This document shows positions 1-4,888 of a stretch of DNA of 6,717 nt, in pieces. A program made the position numbers and the translations under genes. Origin of the DNA: Desulfuromonadaceae bacterium UBA5613. GTDB lineage: Bacteria > Desulfobacterota > Desulfuromonadia > Desulfuromonadales > UBA2197. The stretch lies in the NCBI GenBank assembly GCA_002424625.1, contig DIKR01000081.1:1-6717 (forward strand), written 5' to 3'. The notes below the pieces were generated by a model. It had not been told where the DNA came from. It searched no databases and saw nothing but the letters and a program-made list of their open reading frames with translations. How positions within the stretch are numbered: the stretch's first letter is position 1; each line of letters starts with the position of its first letter.

Positions 1-150
1 GGGGTGGTATTCGGGGGGCTGGGGGACGTCGGCCAGGGCAAAGACCTCGGGGAGGAGCTCCGGCAGGCGGGGGTCGCCCTCGAAGCGGGCGGCGCGCTCT
101 TCCCCGTCTTCCAGCAGCAGGATGTGTTCCACGTATTCCAGGTCGGTCAT
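1..150 (-). CDS. Hypothetical protein, N-terminal 50 codons (runs off left edge)
   Basis: An open minus-strand frame starts with ATG at 148-150 and stays open to the window edge. The product begins MTDLEYVEHILLLEDGEE and continues as an acidic, leucine- and proline-rich sequence. A GAGG stretch lies about 6 bases before the ATG, which supports the start. Codon use is GC-rich and regular, like that of the neighbouring genes. It follows the 112-residue gene on the same strand after about 70 bp and may share its transcript. I do not recognise the family, and the C-terminal part that could identify it is missing. Confidence 0.5.
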   Translation of the reverse strand, partial: MTDLEYVEHILLLEDGEERAARFEGDPRLPELLPEVFALADVPQPPEYHP

Positions 151-170
151 GGGCGCCTCAAAACTCTGGC

Positions 171-188
171 AGGTCTGACAGGTCTGAC
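171..188. repeat. 9-bp tandem repeat, two copies
   Basis: AGGTCTGAC occurs twice head to tail, at 171-179 and 180-188, preceded by the related CTCTGGC. It sits between two minus-strand genes, just upstream of the left-edge gene. Short minisatellites of this kind vary in copy number. No function can be read from it. Confidence 0.7.
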
Positions 189-221
189 CAGTCCGGCTTT
201 TTCAGCTTCACCGAGAGGAAT

Positions 222-560
222 TCAATGCTTTGTGTCAGTCGCCTGCTTCCCATCCAGGGTGCTGACATCATACCCGGCAGCCTGCAACGTGACGCCGAAG
301 ATCCGGCGCAGATTGTTGTTCATGGCATCGCTGACGACCGCAAACTCATCAGCGCTCTTCACCATGCCGCGCAACACTTTTTCCTTCAGGCCATTATCGC
401 GCTGGACGAAGTGCGCCCACTCCACCGTGCCGTCCGCTTTTTTCTTTGCCAGAAGCTTGTATATCCCCACCTGCGGGATATGCGGTGTGGCCCAGCCGCC
501 GAAGGGCTCTTCGCCTGCCTCCAGGTTCATTACGGCCACGTTGGTGAAGTTTGGTTTCAT
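222..560 (-). CDS. Hypothetical protein, 112 aa
   Basis: A 112-residue soluble protein starting MKPNFTNVAVMNLEAGEE, with no signal peptide or membrane segment. The start is well supported: the ATG at 558-560 is preceded by a strong Shine-Dalgarno sequence (AAAGGAGGGG) about 6 bases upstream. The N-terminal half contains a glycine/tryptophan-rich stretch (EEPFGGWATP, about residues 17-26) and IGIYKLL-like strand residues (VGIYKLLAKKK, about 31-41). The C-terminal half looks helical and charged (about 55-95). I do not recognise the family and assign no function. It lies downstream of the DprA-like gene on the same strand, separated by a 207-bp gap with a strong hairpin, so it may have its own promoter. 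Coding is judged real from the ribosome binding site and the composition. Confidence 0.72.
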   Translation of the reverse strand: MKPNFTNVAVMNLEAGEEPFGGWATPHIPQVGIYKLLAKKKADGTVEWAHFVQRDNGLKEKVLRGMVKSADEFAVVSDAMNNNLRRIFGVTLQAAGYDVSTLDGKQATDTKH

Positions 561-677
561 GGTTTCCCCTCCTTTTTTTGTCGTTTTCGAGCGAATGTCA
601 AGTTGTCAGGCCTGAACCGGGCACCCGCAGGTTGGTTATCACACCTCCCGGCCTGCAGCTTTGCCTGTTCGCGATAT

Positions 678-709
678 CGACCATTTTTCCGACGCCGGGA
701 AAATGGTCG
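678..709. repeat. Inverted repeat / hairpin between the DprA-like and 112-aa genes
   Basis: CGACCATTTT (678-687) is exactly complementary to AAAATGGTCG (700-709), enclosing 12 bases in which CC (689-690) and GG (698-699) can pair further. It is the only notable feature in the 207-bp gap 561-767. On the minus strand it follows the DprA-like stop codon at about 60 bp, but there is no T-tract, so it is not a clear intrinsic terminator. It could be a REP-type palindrome, an operator for the 112-residue gene, or an mRNA-stabilising hairpin. Confidence 0.6.
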
Positions 710-767
710 GTAATGGGGCGGGCTGGTAAAAAGGGAAAAAGGCCGGACGCCGTTCATCTTCAGGGCA

Positions 768-1274
768 TTACGACAAATAATCGACGTGCAGACCCTCCCG
801 TTCCCACTGCATTGCCTGCCGAACCAGATTCCCCTCCATTGAAGCGTGTGCGACGACGACGCGAGCGGCGCGCTGGGCGACCCAATCGTTACGCCGGATG
901 GCAAGCTCGGCTGTCAGGCGGCGGGTTTCGTTCACCATGCTGATTACGGCCGCCGCTCCATTCTGCGCTGCATGTAACCAGAGCGGCGGCAGGTGAGCCT
1001 TTTCCAGACTACGGGCGATGACCATCACGCAAGGCGCTCCCGCCGTGAGCAAAACCTCCAGCACCGACTGTTCGAGGGGTGAGTGGAAACCGCTGATGAC
1101 CGGGTGTTTTCCGCACGCCTGTTCGATGGCCCAGGCCATCGCAGCGCGAATCGCCGTTCCTGAACATTGCCTGGAAGCGAAGAAGGCGGTCAGGGGAAGA
1201 CTGAGCAATGTGGCGTTGCCAAGGCCTTGCTCTCCCTCCTCCAGAGGCCAAAAAGATAATGACGCTTTTTTCAT
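768..1274 (-). CDS. Short DprA-like Rossmann-fold protein, 168 aa
   Basis: The sequence tracks the Rossmann core of the DprA/Smf family, whose full-length members load RecA on single-stranded DNA during transformation. Landmarks in family order: FFASRQCSGTAI (about 31-42, nucleotide-binding start), VISGFHSPLEQ (59-69, matching the SG-A-x-GID region), CVMVIARSLE (82-91, strand plus loop), and RRNDWVAQRAARVVVAHAS (127-145, matching the RN-riia-x-ls-x-vvVvea segment), ending in an EGNL helix. At 168 residues it is about half a full DprA: the N-terminal SAM-like and C-terminal winged-helix domains are missing. The canonical SGxAxGID is altered, so classical DprA activity is doubtful. Short DprA-like proteins also belong to a wider nucleotide- or nucleic-acid-binding group. 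The ATG at 1272-1274 has a weak ribosome binding site. A perfect inverted repeat lies about 36 bp upstream. Confidence 0.72.
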   Translation of the reverse strand: MKKASLSFWPLEEGEQGLGNATLLSLPLTAFFASRQCSGTAIRAAMAWAIEQACGKHPVISGFHSPLEQSVLEVLLTAGAPCVMVIARSLEKAHLPPLWLHAAQNGAAAVISMVNETRRLTAELAIRRNDWVAQRAARVVVAHASMEGNLVRQAMQWEREGLHVDYLS

Positions 1275-1309
1275 GCGATTGATTTATAAGGGGTTTTAGG
1301 GTTTTGAAA

Positions 1310-1339
1310 GTTTATTATCCAGCGCGAAAGATAATAAAC
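1310..1339. promoter_or_regulatory. Perfect 10-bp inverted repeat upstream of the DprA-like gene
   Basis: GTTTATTATC (1310-1319) and GATAATAAAC (1330-1339) are exact reverse complements separated by 10 bases. The site is AT-rich within a GC-rich region and ends about 36 bp before the DprA-like ATG. That position suits an operator overlapping the promoter; the minus strand has GATAAT and TATAAA -10-like hexamers nearby, but no convincing -35. No T-tract follows on either strand, so a terminator is less likely. The regulatory role is inferred from position only. Confidence 0.5.
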
Positions 1340-1415
1340 CCTCCCCCCTCTCCAGCATTCATACCGGCTGACTTGAGTTGGCCCTTAAAGCCGCCAGGAT
1401 AATTGGCAAATCAGA

Positions 1416-1453
1416 GAGGCCTGGGGTCAAGAGGCCTGGGGTCAAGTTTTGCC
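1416..1453. repeat. Left end: 15-bp tandem duplication plus inverted-repeat tip
   Basis: GAGGCCTGGGGTCAA is present twice without spacer (1416-1430, 1431-1445). The second copy runs on into GTTTTGCC to complete the inverted repeat shared with the other end. Confidence 0.8.
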
Positions 1454-1463
1454 GCGCCACTAT

Positions 1464-1611
1464 TTACGTTGCGGCCCTTTTGACCATCTTCTGGCAGAAG
1501 GAATGACAGACCTGCCGGAATTTTTTGACCACGGCGGAGAAAAGCTCAAGAAAACCGTCCCGACCCCGGTGAGTTTCAAAGATCCTGCCCCGAAAGTGAC
1601 ACGGCAAGACT
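1464..1611 (-). pseudogene. Fragment resembling a REP-associated tyrosine transposase (Y1 family)
   Basis: The minus-strand frame encodes VLPCHFRGRIFETH, then RGRDGFLELFSAVVKKF, then RQVCHSFCQKM before a stop at 1464-1466. Family members usually open with a YHV-x-x-RGN/RG-x-x segment, then F-x-D-x-x-D-R-x-x-FL, a helix, and a CLM-x-NHxH metal-binding motif. The fragment follows this order up to the FC of that motif and then loses it: QKMVKRAAT stands where LM-x-NHxH should be. Both the catalytic tyrosine region and the HxH motif are absent. The frame is open back to an ATG at 1689-1691 overlapping the hsdM stop, but the extra N-terminal residues are simply the translation of the 18-bp repeats. 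The match is made by eye over about 45 residues. Confidence 0.4.
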
Positions 1612-1647
1612 TGACCCCTCGCCCTCTGGTGACCCCTCGCCCTCTGG
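1603..1647. repeat. Right end: inverted-repeat tip plus 18-bp tandem duplication
   Basis: TGACCCCTCGCCCTCTGG occurs twice head to tail (1612-1629, 1630-1647). The first copy overlaps the inverted-repeat tip 1603-1618. The arrangement mirrors the left end, although the duplicated flanking sequence differs. Confidence 0.8.
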
Positions 1648-1690
1648 TCCTCGGGAAAACCGGAGGTATCGTAGCGATCGGTCGGGGACA

Positions 1691-3184
1691 TCAGCCCTCC
1701 ACCTCTTCCCCCAACTCCTCCGCAATCAACCGAAACTGCTCCAGCGCCGCCTGCAGATCCTCGACGATCTCGGCGGCCAGCACGCCCGGCGCCGGCAGGT
1801 TGTCCGAATCTTCCAGCGAATCGTCCTTGAGCCAGAAGATGTCGAGGCTCGCCTTGTCGCGGGCGATCAGGTCGGCGTAGTCGTAGCTGCGCCAGCGGCC
1901 GGTCGGGTTGGTCTCGCTCCAGGTGGCGGTGCGCTGATGGCGGTTGGCGGGGTTGTAGAGCTGCACGAACTCATCAAGGTCCGATCTCTTCAGCGGGTCG
2001 GTTTTGAGGGTGAAATGCTGGTTGGTGCGCAGGTCGTAGATCCAGAGCTTCTTCGTCCACGGCGTCGCAGAGGCCGGCTTGCGGTCGAAGAAGAGGACGT
2101 TCGCCTTGACTCCCTGGGCGTAGAAGAGGCCGGTCGGCAGGCGCAGCAGGGTGTGGACGTCGCACTCGTGCAGTAGCTTCTTGCGGATCGTCTCCCCGGC
2201 CCCACCCTCGAAGAGGACGTTGTCAGGGACGACGACGGCGGCGCGGCCGTGCATCTTGAGCAGGGACTTGACGTGCTGGACGAAGTTGAGCTGCTTGTTC
2301 GAGGTGCTGGCCCAGAAGTCGTCGCGCTCGATGATGTCCTTTTCCTTGCTGACCTTGCCGCCCTCGCTGACGACGGAGGTGCTGCTCTTCTTGCCGAAGG
2401 GGGGATTGGTCAGGACGATCTGGTAATGCTCGTTCGGCGCAGCGGCCAGCGCATCGGCCACCGCCAGCGGCAGGCGTTCGCCGTCGCTGCCGATGCCGTG
2501 CAGCATCAGGTTCATGGCGCAGAGCCGGGCCGTGCTTTGCACCAGCTCTGTCCCCCAGAAGGTCCCGCCCTTGAGCGCCTTGCGCTCGTCCTTGGTCATG
2601 TGCGGGTGGTGGTGCACGATAGCGTCGTGAGCAGCAAGGAGAAAGCCGCCAGTACCGCAGGCCGGGTCGCAGATCGTCTCGCCGGGCTTCGGTTGGATGG
2701 CGTCGACAATGGCTTGGATGAGCGGACGCGGGGTGAAGTACTGGCCGGCGCCGCTCTTGGTATCCTGGGCGTTCTTCTCCAGCAGCCCCTCGTAGGCGTC
2801 CCCCTTGACGTCGGCGCTCATTCTCGACCAGTTTTCCTTGTCTATGAGATCGACGATCAGGCGGCGCAACTTGGCCGGATCCTGGAACTTGTTCTGCGAC
2901 TTGGCGAAGATCAAGCCGAGAAGCCCCTTCTCGTTACCGAGGTTTTCGAGGGTATGGCGGTAATGGTCGAAGAGTTCGTCACCGTCCTTCTTGAGCAGCG
3001 TCGGCCAAGACCAGGCGAGCGGAACGGTGCTCGGCTGGCTGTAGGGCGGTTTGGTGCGCTCGTCGGCCATCTTGAGGAAGAGGAGATAGGTGAGCTGTTC
3101 GACGTAGTCGCCATAGCTCATGCCGTCGTCGCGGAGGACGTTGCAGAAGTTCCAGAGTTTGCTGACAATTGCGGCTGGGGTCAT
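1691..3184 (-). CDS. hsdM: Type I restriction-modification system, DNA methyltransferase subunit
   Basis: HsdM transfers a methyl group from S-adenosylmethionine to N6 of adenine in the target set by HsdS; with HsdR the complex also restricts. The 497 residues show an HsdM N-terminal helical domain (about 5-130, including YGDYVEQLTYLLFLKMADE), the GAGQYFTPRPLI segment (145-156), the SAM-binding motif DPACGTGGFL (173-182) and the catalytic NPPFG motif (260-264). The usual C-terminal part follows with PDNVLFEGGAGETIRKKLL and LRLPTGLFYAQGVKANVLFF, and the protein ends in an acidic helix. Length and motifs are normal, so it should be active. ATG at 3182-3184 is preceded by GAGGAAAG about 9-10 bases upstream. 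It is GC-rich, unlike the two genes upstream. Order is unusual: hsdS lies upstream, separated by two genes, and a predicted small RNA diverges from the hsdM 5' end. A possible minus-strand promoter (TTGACT 3262-3257) would overlap that RNA's promoter. Confidence 0.97.
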   Translation of the reverse strand: MTPAAIVSKLWNFCNVLRDDGMSYGDYVEQLTYLLFLKMADERTKPPYSQPSTVPLAWSWPTLLKKDGDELFDHYRHTLENLGNEKGLLGLIFAKSQNKFQDPAKLRRLIVDLIDKENWSRMSADVKGDAYEGLLEKNAQDTKSGAGQYFTPRPLIQAIVDAIQPKPGETICDPACGTGGFLLAAHDAIVHHHPHMTKDERKALKGGTFWGTELVQSTARLCAMNLMLHGIGSDGERLPLAVADALAAAPNEHYQIVLTNPPFGKKSSTSVVSEGGKVSKEKDIIERDDFWASTSNKQLNFVQHVKSLLKMHGRAAVVVPDNVLFEGGAGETIRKKLLHECDVHTLLRLPTGLFYAQGVKANVLFFDRKPASATPWTKKLWIYDLRTNQHFTLKTDPLKRSDLDEFVQLYNPANRHQRTATWSETNPTGRWRSYDYADLIARDKASLDIFWLKDDSLEDSDNLPAPGVLAAEIVEDLQAALEQFRLIAEELGEEVEG

Positions 3185-3229
3185 ATGTTGGTCTTTCCTC
3201 GGGGTGAAGTTTCAATGTCTATTTTTTCT

Positions 3230-3257
3230 TTGACATACAAAAGTGATCGGCTATAAA
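3230..3257 (+). promoter_or_regulatory. Strong sigma-70-like promoter for a small RNA
   Basis: TTGACA (3230-3235) is a perfect -35 hexamer and TATAAA (3252-3257) matches five of six -10 bases, with a 16-bp spacer. No plus-strand gene follows; instead a long hairpin with a T-tract begins about 9 bases after the -10. Initiation is expected near 3264. The promoter points away from hsdM and overlaps the region where hsdM's own promoter should be, so mutual interference is possible. Confidence 0.65.
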
Positions 3258-3263
3258 GTCAAT

Positions 3264-3357
3264 ACAGACGGGTAATTCCTGTTAGGTGCCTTGGGTGCTC
3301 CCTTCCATCGGTTGGCTGAGCCCAGGGATTATCGACCTAACAGGGGCCGTCTTTTTT
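3264..3357 (+). ncRNA. Predicted structured small RNA of about 94 nt, next to the DUF3800 gene
   Basis: Between a near-consensus promoter and a T-tract lies one long hairpin. From the base: GACGG/CCGTC (3267-3271 with 3347-3351); an internal loop GTAATT/GG; ten perfect pairs CCTGTTAGGT/ACCTAACAGG (3278-3287 with 3335-3344); an asymmetric loop with ATTATCG (3328-3334) on the 3' side; an imperfect stem CCT-T-GG-G and GCTC (3289-3300) with GAGCCCAGGG (3318-3327); and a small CCA/TGG tip (3305-3307 with 3313-3315). There is no open reading frame with a ribosome binding site. It diverges from hsdM and ends about 9 bp short of the DUF3800 stop codon, transcribed towards it. Known background: several candidate RNA families (DUF3800 RNA motifs) occur beside DUF3800 genes. 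Membership of one of them is inferred from position, not from a matched consensus. Confidence 0.65.
3266..3357 (+). terminator. Intrinsic terminator formed by the small RNA hairpin
   Basis: The basal pairs AGACGG/CCGTCT (3266-3271 with 3347-3352) run directly into the T-tract CTTTTTT (3351-3357) on the plus strand. On the minus strand the T-tract is an A-tract preceding the stem, so this is not an obvious terminator for the DUF3800 transcript. Confidence 0.55.
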
Positions 3358-3365
3358 ATTGCCTG

Positions 3366-4019
3366 CTATCTGAGATATTCCGTTTCGAAAGCAATCTTCC
3401 CACCAAAACTTGCGTACCACGCCAAATCTCGCGCTTCATATTTCCTGAAGATTCCCCAGCTGAACAGATCGACGGCCTGTAGACCTGAATTGTCCTGTGA
3501 ACTCTCGTGATAAATGTTCAAAGGTATATTCAAAGGCAACAACGATTCCAGTTGGTTGGCCACGTAGCCATTGAAGTCTTTAATTTCTTCCTTGTTCTTG
3601 CAGCGATCCATAACCAACGTTACCGCTGGGGCAGCATTAGTTAAATTGACCTGTTCGAGCAGAAAACGTGCAAGAAAGTTATATAGCTTCTTTTTGCCAT
3701 GTGGGGAGCGCAACCGAGTTTCGACCCGCGACTTGTTCAGTGCCACGGTATAGATACACCAACCCTCAAGTGGTAGTTGTCGAAAGAAGTACTCCTTGAC
3801 GGTTAGGGTCGTACCGGTTCCCTTTAACTCCTGCACAACCCGCGCATTCCCCTTCCTGTGATTCAGCTTATTTTTCAACGTGCGCCGAACAGCCTTCTTG
3901 AAGGCGTCGGAACCAGCAACGCCGTCACAAACCAGAAGTGTAATGATAAATTTACGGGTCGTTTTCGGCTTGGAAAAATCGAATCCCAAGTCTCCGGATT
4001 CATCAAGAAAAATAATCAA
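3366..4019 (-). CDS. DUF3800 domain protein (predicted RNase H-like fold), 217 aa
   Basis: The protein opens with IIFLDESGDLGFDFSKP, the DESGD signature of DUF3800, and continues with the family's RKFIITLLV strand. Other conserved acidic sites are visible: VTLVMDRCKN in the middle and QDNSGLQAVDLFSWGIFRKYE near the C-terminus. This acidic set fits the RNase H-like fold predicted for DUF3800, so nuclease activity is plausible but unproven. I chose TTG at 4017-4019: GGAGAAG lies about 5-6 bases upstream and DUF3800 proteins typically begin just before the FLDESGD strand. The frame is open to 4058 (TTG then GTG there), which would add 13 residues with a poorer ribosome binding site. The gene is AT-richer than hsdM and sits between hsdS and hsdM, suggesting acquisition as cargo. 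A structured RNA is predicted directly downstream on the opposite strand. DUF3800 genes are common in defence and mobile regions. Confidence 0.85.
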   Translation of the reverse strand: MIIFLDESGDLGFDFSKPKTTRKFIITLLVCDGVAGSDAFKKAVRRTLKNKLNHRKGNARVVQELKGTGTTLTVKEYFFRQLPLEGWCIYTVALNKSRVETRLRSPHGKKKLYNFLARFLLEQVNLTNAAPAVTLVMDRCKNKEEIKDFNGYVANQLESLLPLNIPLNIYHESSQDNSGLQAVDLFSWGIFRKYEARDLAWYASFGGKIAFETEYLR

Positions 4020-4190
4020 GGCTTCTTCTCCACTTCTCCCACATAGTCGAGTCACCAATTCCGTTCAAATCTGCGATTGCAACTATGACACACCCCTCCA
4101 AAAGAGCAAAACGCGCGAAAGCGTTTCAAGTGGTCGTCAAAAGAAAAGACCAATTAACAACCATTCGTTATCATTAACAATATTCAGCAT

Positions 4191-4230
4191 CATAATTCAT
4201 CAGGCAGGGACAAAAATAACATAATTCATC
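4191..4230. repeat. Two 11-bp direct repeats upstream of DUF3800
   Basis: CATAATTCATC occurs at 4191-4201 and 4220-4230, starts 29 bp apart, in an AT-rich intergenic stretch (4059-4234) between the HTH gene and DUF3800. The same stretch has GTTATCATTAAC (4168-4179), with GTTA/TAAC arms. The spacing, close to three helical turns, would suit paired binding of one protein, perhaps the HTH protein encoded next door. A weak hairpin AAACGC/GCGTTT (4109-4114, 4121-4126) also lies in the gap. No function is shown. Confidence 0.45.
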
Positions 4231-4234
4231 GAGT

Positions 4235-4759
4235 TCAATGACCGGATAACTTTTGAAACAGGTTTAATAATTTCAAAGTGTTATCAACCGTCTTGCGGTA
4301 GTGCCCCGTTCGGCGAATACGGATGTGCTCGATAGGGTTGTGAACGCGGTATCTGCTCTTTGTGATGTAGGTGGCGACGTAATGTTTTTGTGTCATGCCC
4401 ATGAATTCAGCGGCATCAGAAATCATTCTGGCATGAGCAGCTTCAAAATGTGACTTTTTGAGCTGCTGTAATTCCTGGGTGATTTTCCAAAGCATGAAAT
4501 CGTTCGTCACTGCACAGCAGCGGTACTGCAGACGGGTAACAGGCAATTCAGGATATTTAAGAAACCAGCGCTTCAATGTCTTTTCGCTGATTCCAAGAAA
4601 GGCCGCAATAACCGGCTTACCGACGAGCAATTTTTCATACAAAGCAGGATTATCAGACCATTTATTGAATGGGAAAGTCTTGAACCAACCCTTACGACGC
4701 AACGGCGGGATTTCCAGCAGTTCATAGACCGCTTCAATGGTGGAAATCTTTTCTAGCAT
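4235..4759 (-). CDS. Putative helix-turn-helix protein, 174 aa, unknown family
   Basis: The clearest feature is a helix-turn-helix at about residues 48-76 (GKPVIAAFLGISEKTLKRW, then FLKYPELPVTRL), of the kind in excisionase- or phage-type DNA-binding proteins, where an LGxSxxTLKRW helix recognises DNA. The rest is basic and helical: a QELQQLKKSHFEAAHARM helix (about 95-112), a second possible HTH-like segment DAAEFMGMTQKHYVATYI (115-132), and a basic tail with HIRIRRTGHYRKTVDN. There are no membrane segments. ATG at 4757-4759 is the only sensible start (an in-frame stop lies shortly upstream), but it lacks a clear ribosome binding site. A tRNA-like sequence abuts the start codon. Base composition is AT-rich, like DUF3800 and unlike hsdM. 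It could regulate the DUF3800 module or be a phage remnant; I do not recognise the family. Confidence 0.68.
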   Translation of the reverse strand: MLEKISTIEAVYELLEIPPLRRKGWFKTFPFNKWSDNPALYEKLLVGKPVIAAFLGISEKTLKRWFLKYPELPVTRLQYRCCAVTNDFMLWKITQELQQLKKSHFEAAHARMISDAAEFMGMTQKHYVATYITKSRYRVHNPIEHIRIRRTGHYRKTVDNTLKLLNLFQKLSGH

Positions 4760-4802
4760 TACGATTAACCGTCGCCTGCTCTAACGTCCGAGCTATCAGG
4801 GA
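4760..4802 (-). pseudogene. Degenerate tRNA-like 5' half, Asn(GTT)-like
   Basis: On the minus strand: TCCCTGA, then TA, D stem GCTC/GAGC (4793-4790 with 4781-4778) around an 8-base loop, A at position 26, and an anticodon arm GGCGA-CGGTTAA-TCGTA with four of five possible pairs. The loop would place GTT (Asn) at 4769-4767, but the invariant T33 is G. No T arm or 3' acceptor strand follows; the HTH start codon comes next. It is not a functional tRNA. It could be a relic or a tRNA mimic in the leader of the HTH gene. Confidence 0.45.
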
Positions 4803-4819
4803 ATAATGCTACAAAACAT

Positions 4820-4882
4820 GGGCCTCCAACTCGCGAGCGTCTGACTACGAATCAGACGCTCTACCGACCGAACTATCGAAAA
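4820..4882 (-). pseudogene. Degenerate tRNA-like sequence, Thr(CGT)-like
   Basis: On the minus strand, positions 8-9 are TA, the D stem is GTTC/GAGC with loop GGTCGGTA, and the anticodon stem is a perfect TCTGA/TCAGA (4856-4852 with 4844-4840) around the 7-base loop TTCGTAG. The anticodon is CGT (4849-4847), reading the threonine codon ACG. A five-base variable region and GCGAG of the T stem follow, but the T loop is TTGGAGG and the 3' half of the T stem and acceptor do not pair. The 5' two-thirds therefore look like a genuine tRNA and the 3' end is lost. It lies between the hsdS stop and the second fragment. Confidence 0.6.
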
Positions 4883-4888
4883 ATACTG

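Larger units (their letters stand above)
1416..1647. mobile_element. Relic of a REP-type element with inverted ends
   Basis: Two 16-base ends, 1438-1453 (GGGGTCAAGTTTTGCC) and 1603-1618 (GGCAAGACTTGACCCC), are inverted repeats with one mismatch. They enclose about 150 bp that encode a short stretch resembling a REP-associated tyrosine transposase on the minus strand. Each end also carries its own tandem duplication: a 15-bp unit twice on the left and an 18-bp unit twice on the right, each including the GGGGTCA tip. GGGGTCA(A)-type ends flanking RAYT genes are familiar from proteobacterial genomes. The remnant is far too short to be active. It lies immediately downstream of hsdM and accounts for most of the gene-free stretch 1275-1690; nothing else was seen in that stretch apart from the inverted repeat at 1310-1339. 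Confidence 0.55.

Noticed and set aside
4..615. 203-codon plus-strand open frame at the left end
   Set aside because: It overlaps two minus-strand genes, one of which has a strong ribosome binding site. Composition changes along it and no domain is visible.
1649..1666. Small hairpin just after hsdM (CCTC/GAGG) as its terminator
   Set aside because: The stem is four plus two pairs with a mismatch, and no T-tract follows.
1464..1691. 75-codon frame with an ATG overlapping the hsdM stop (TGATG)
   Set aside because: It looks like translational coupling, but its first part is only translated 18-bp repeats and the rest is the transposase fragment, so it was treated as a pseudogene.
2249..3256. 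335-codon plus-strand open frame
   Set aside because: It lies antisense to hsdM, whose motifs are unmistakable; GC-rich genes commonly give long antisense frames. It shows no recognisable domain, only leucine/valine/glutamate-rich shadow sequence.
3266..3352. Hairpin as SRP (4.5S) RNA or 6S RNA
   Set aside because: The minus strand has GGAAGG and AGCA in roughly the right order, but the conserved SRP internal-loop partner is missing and the promoter and T-tract are on the other strand. It is also too short for 6S RNA.
4109..4126. Terminator for the HTH gene (AAACGC/GCGTTT)
   Set aside because: Only six base pairs, half of them A-T, and the following minus-strand T-tract is interrupted; too weak to call.
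4820..4882. Functional tRNA-Thr gene
   Set aside because: The T loop and acceptor stem do not form, and no 3' partner for the 5' acceptor strand is present.
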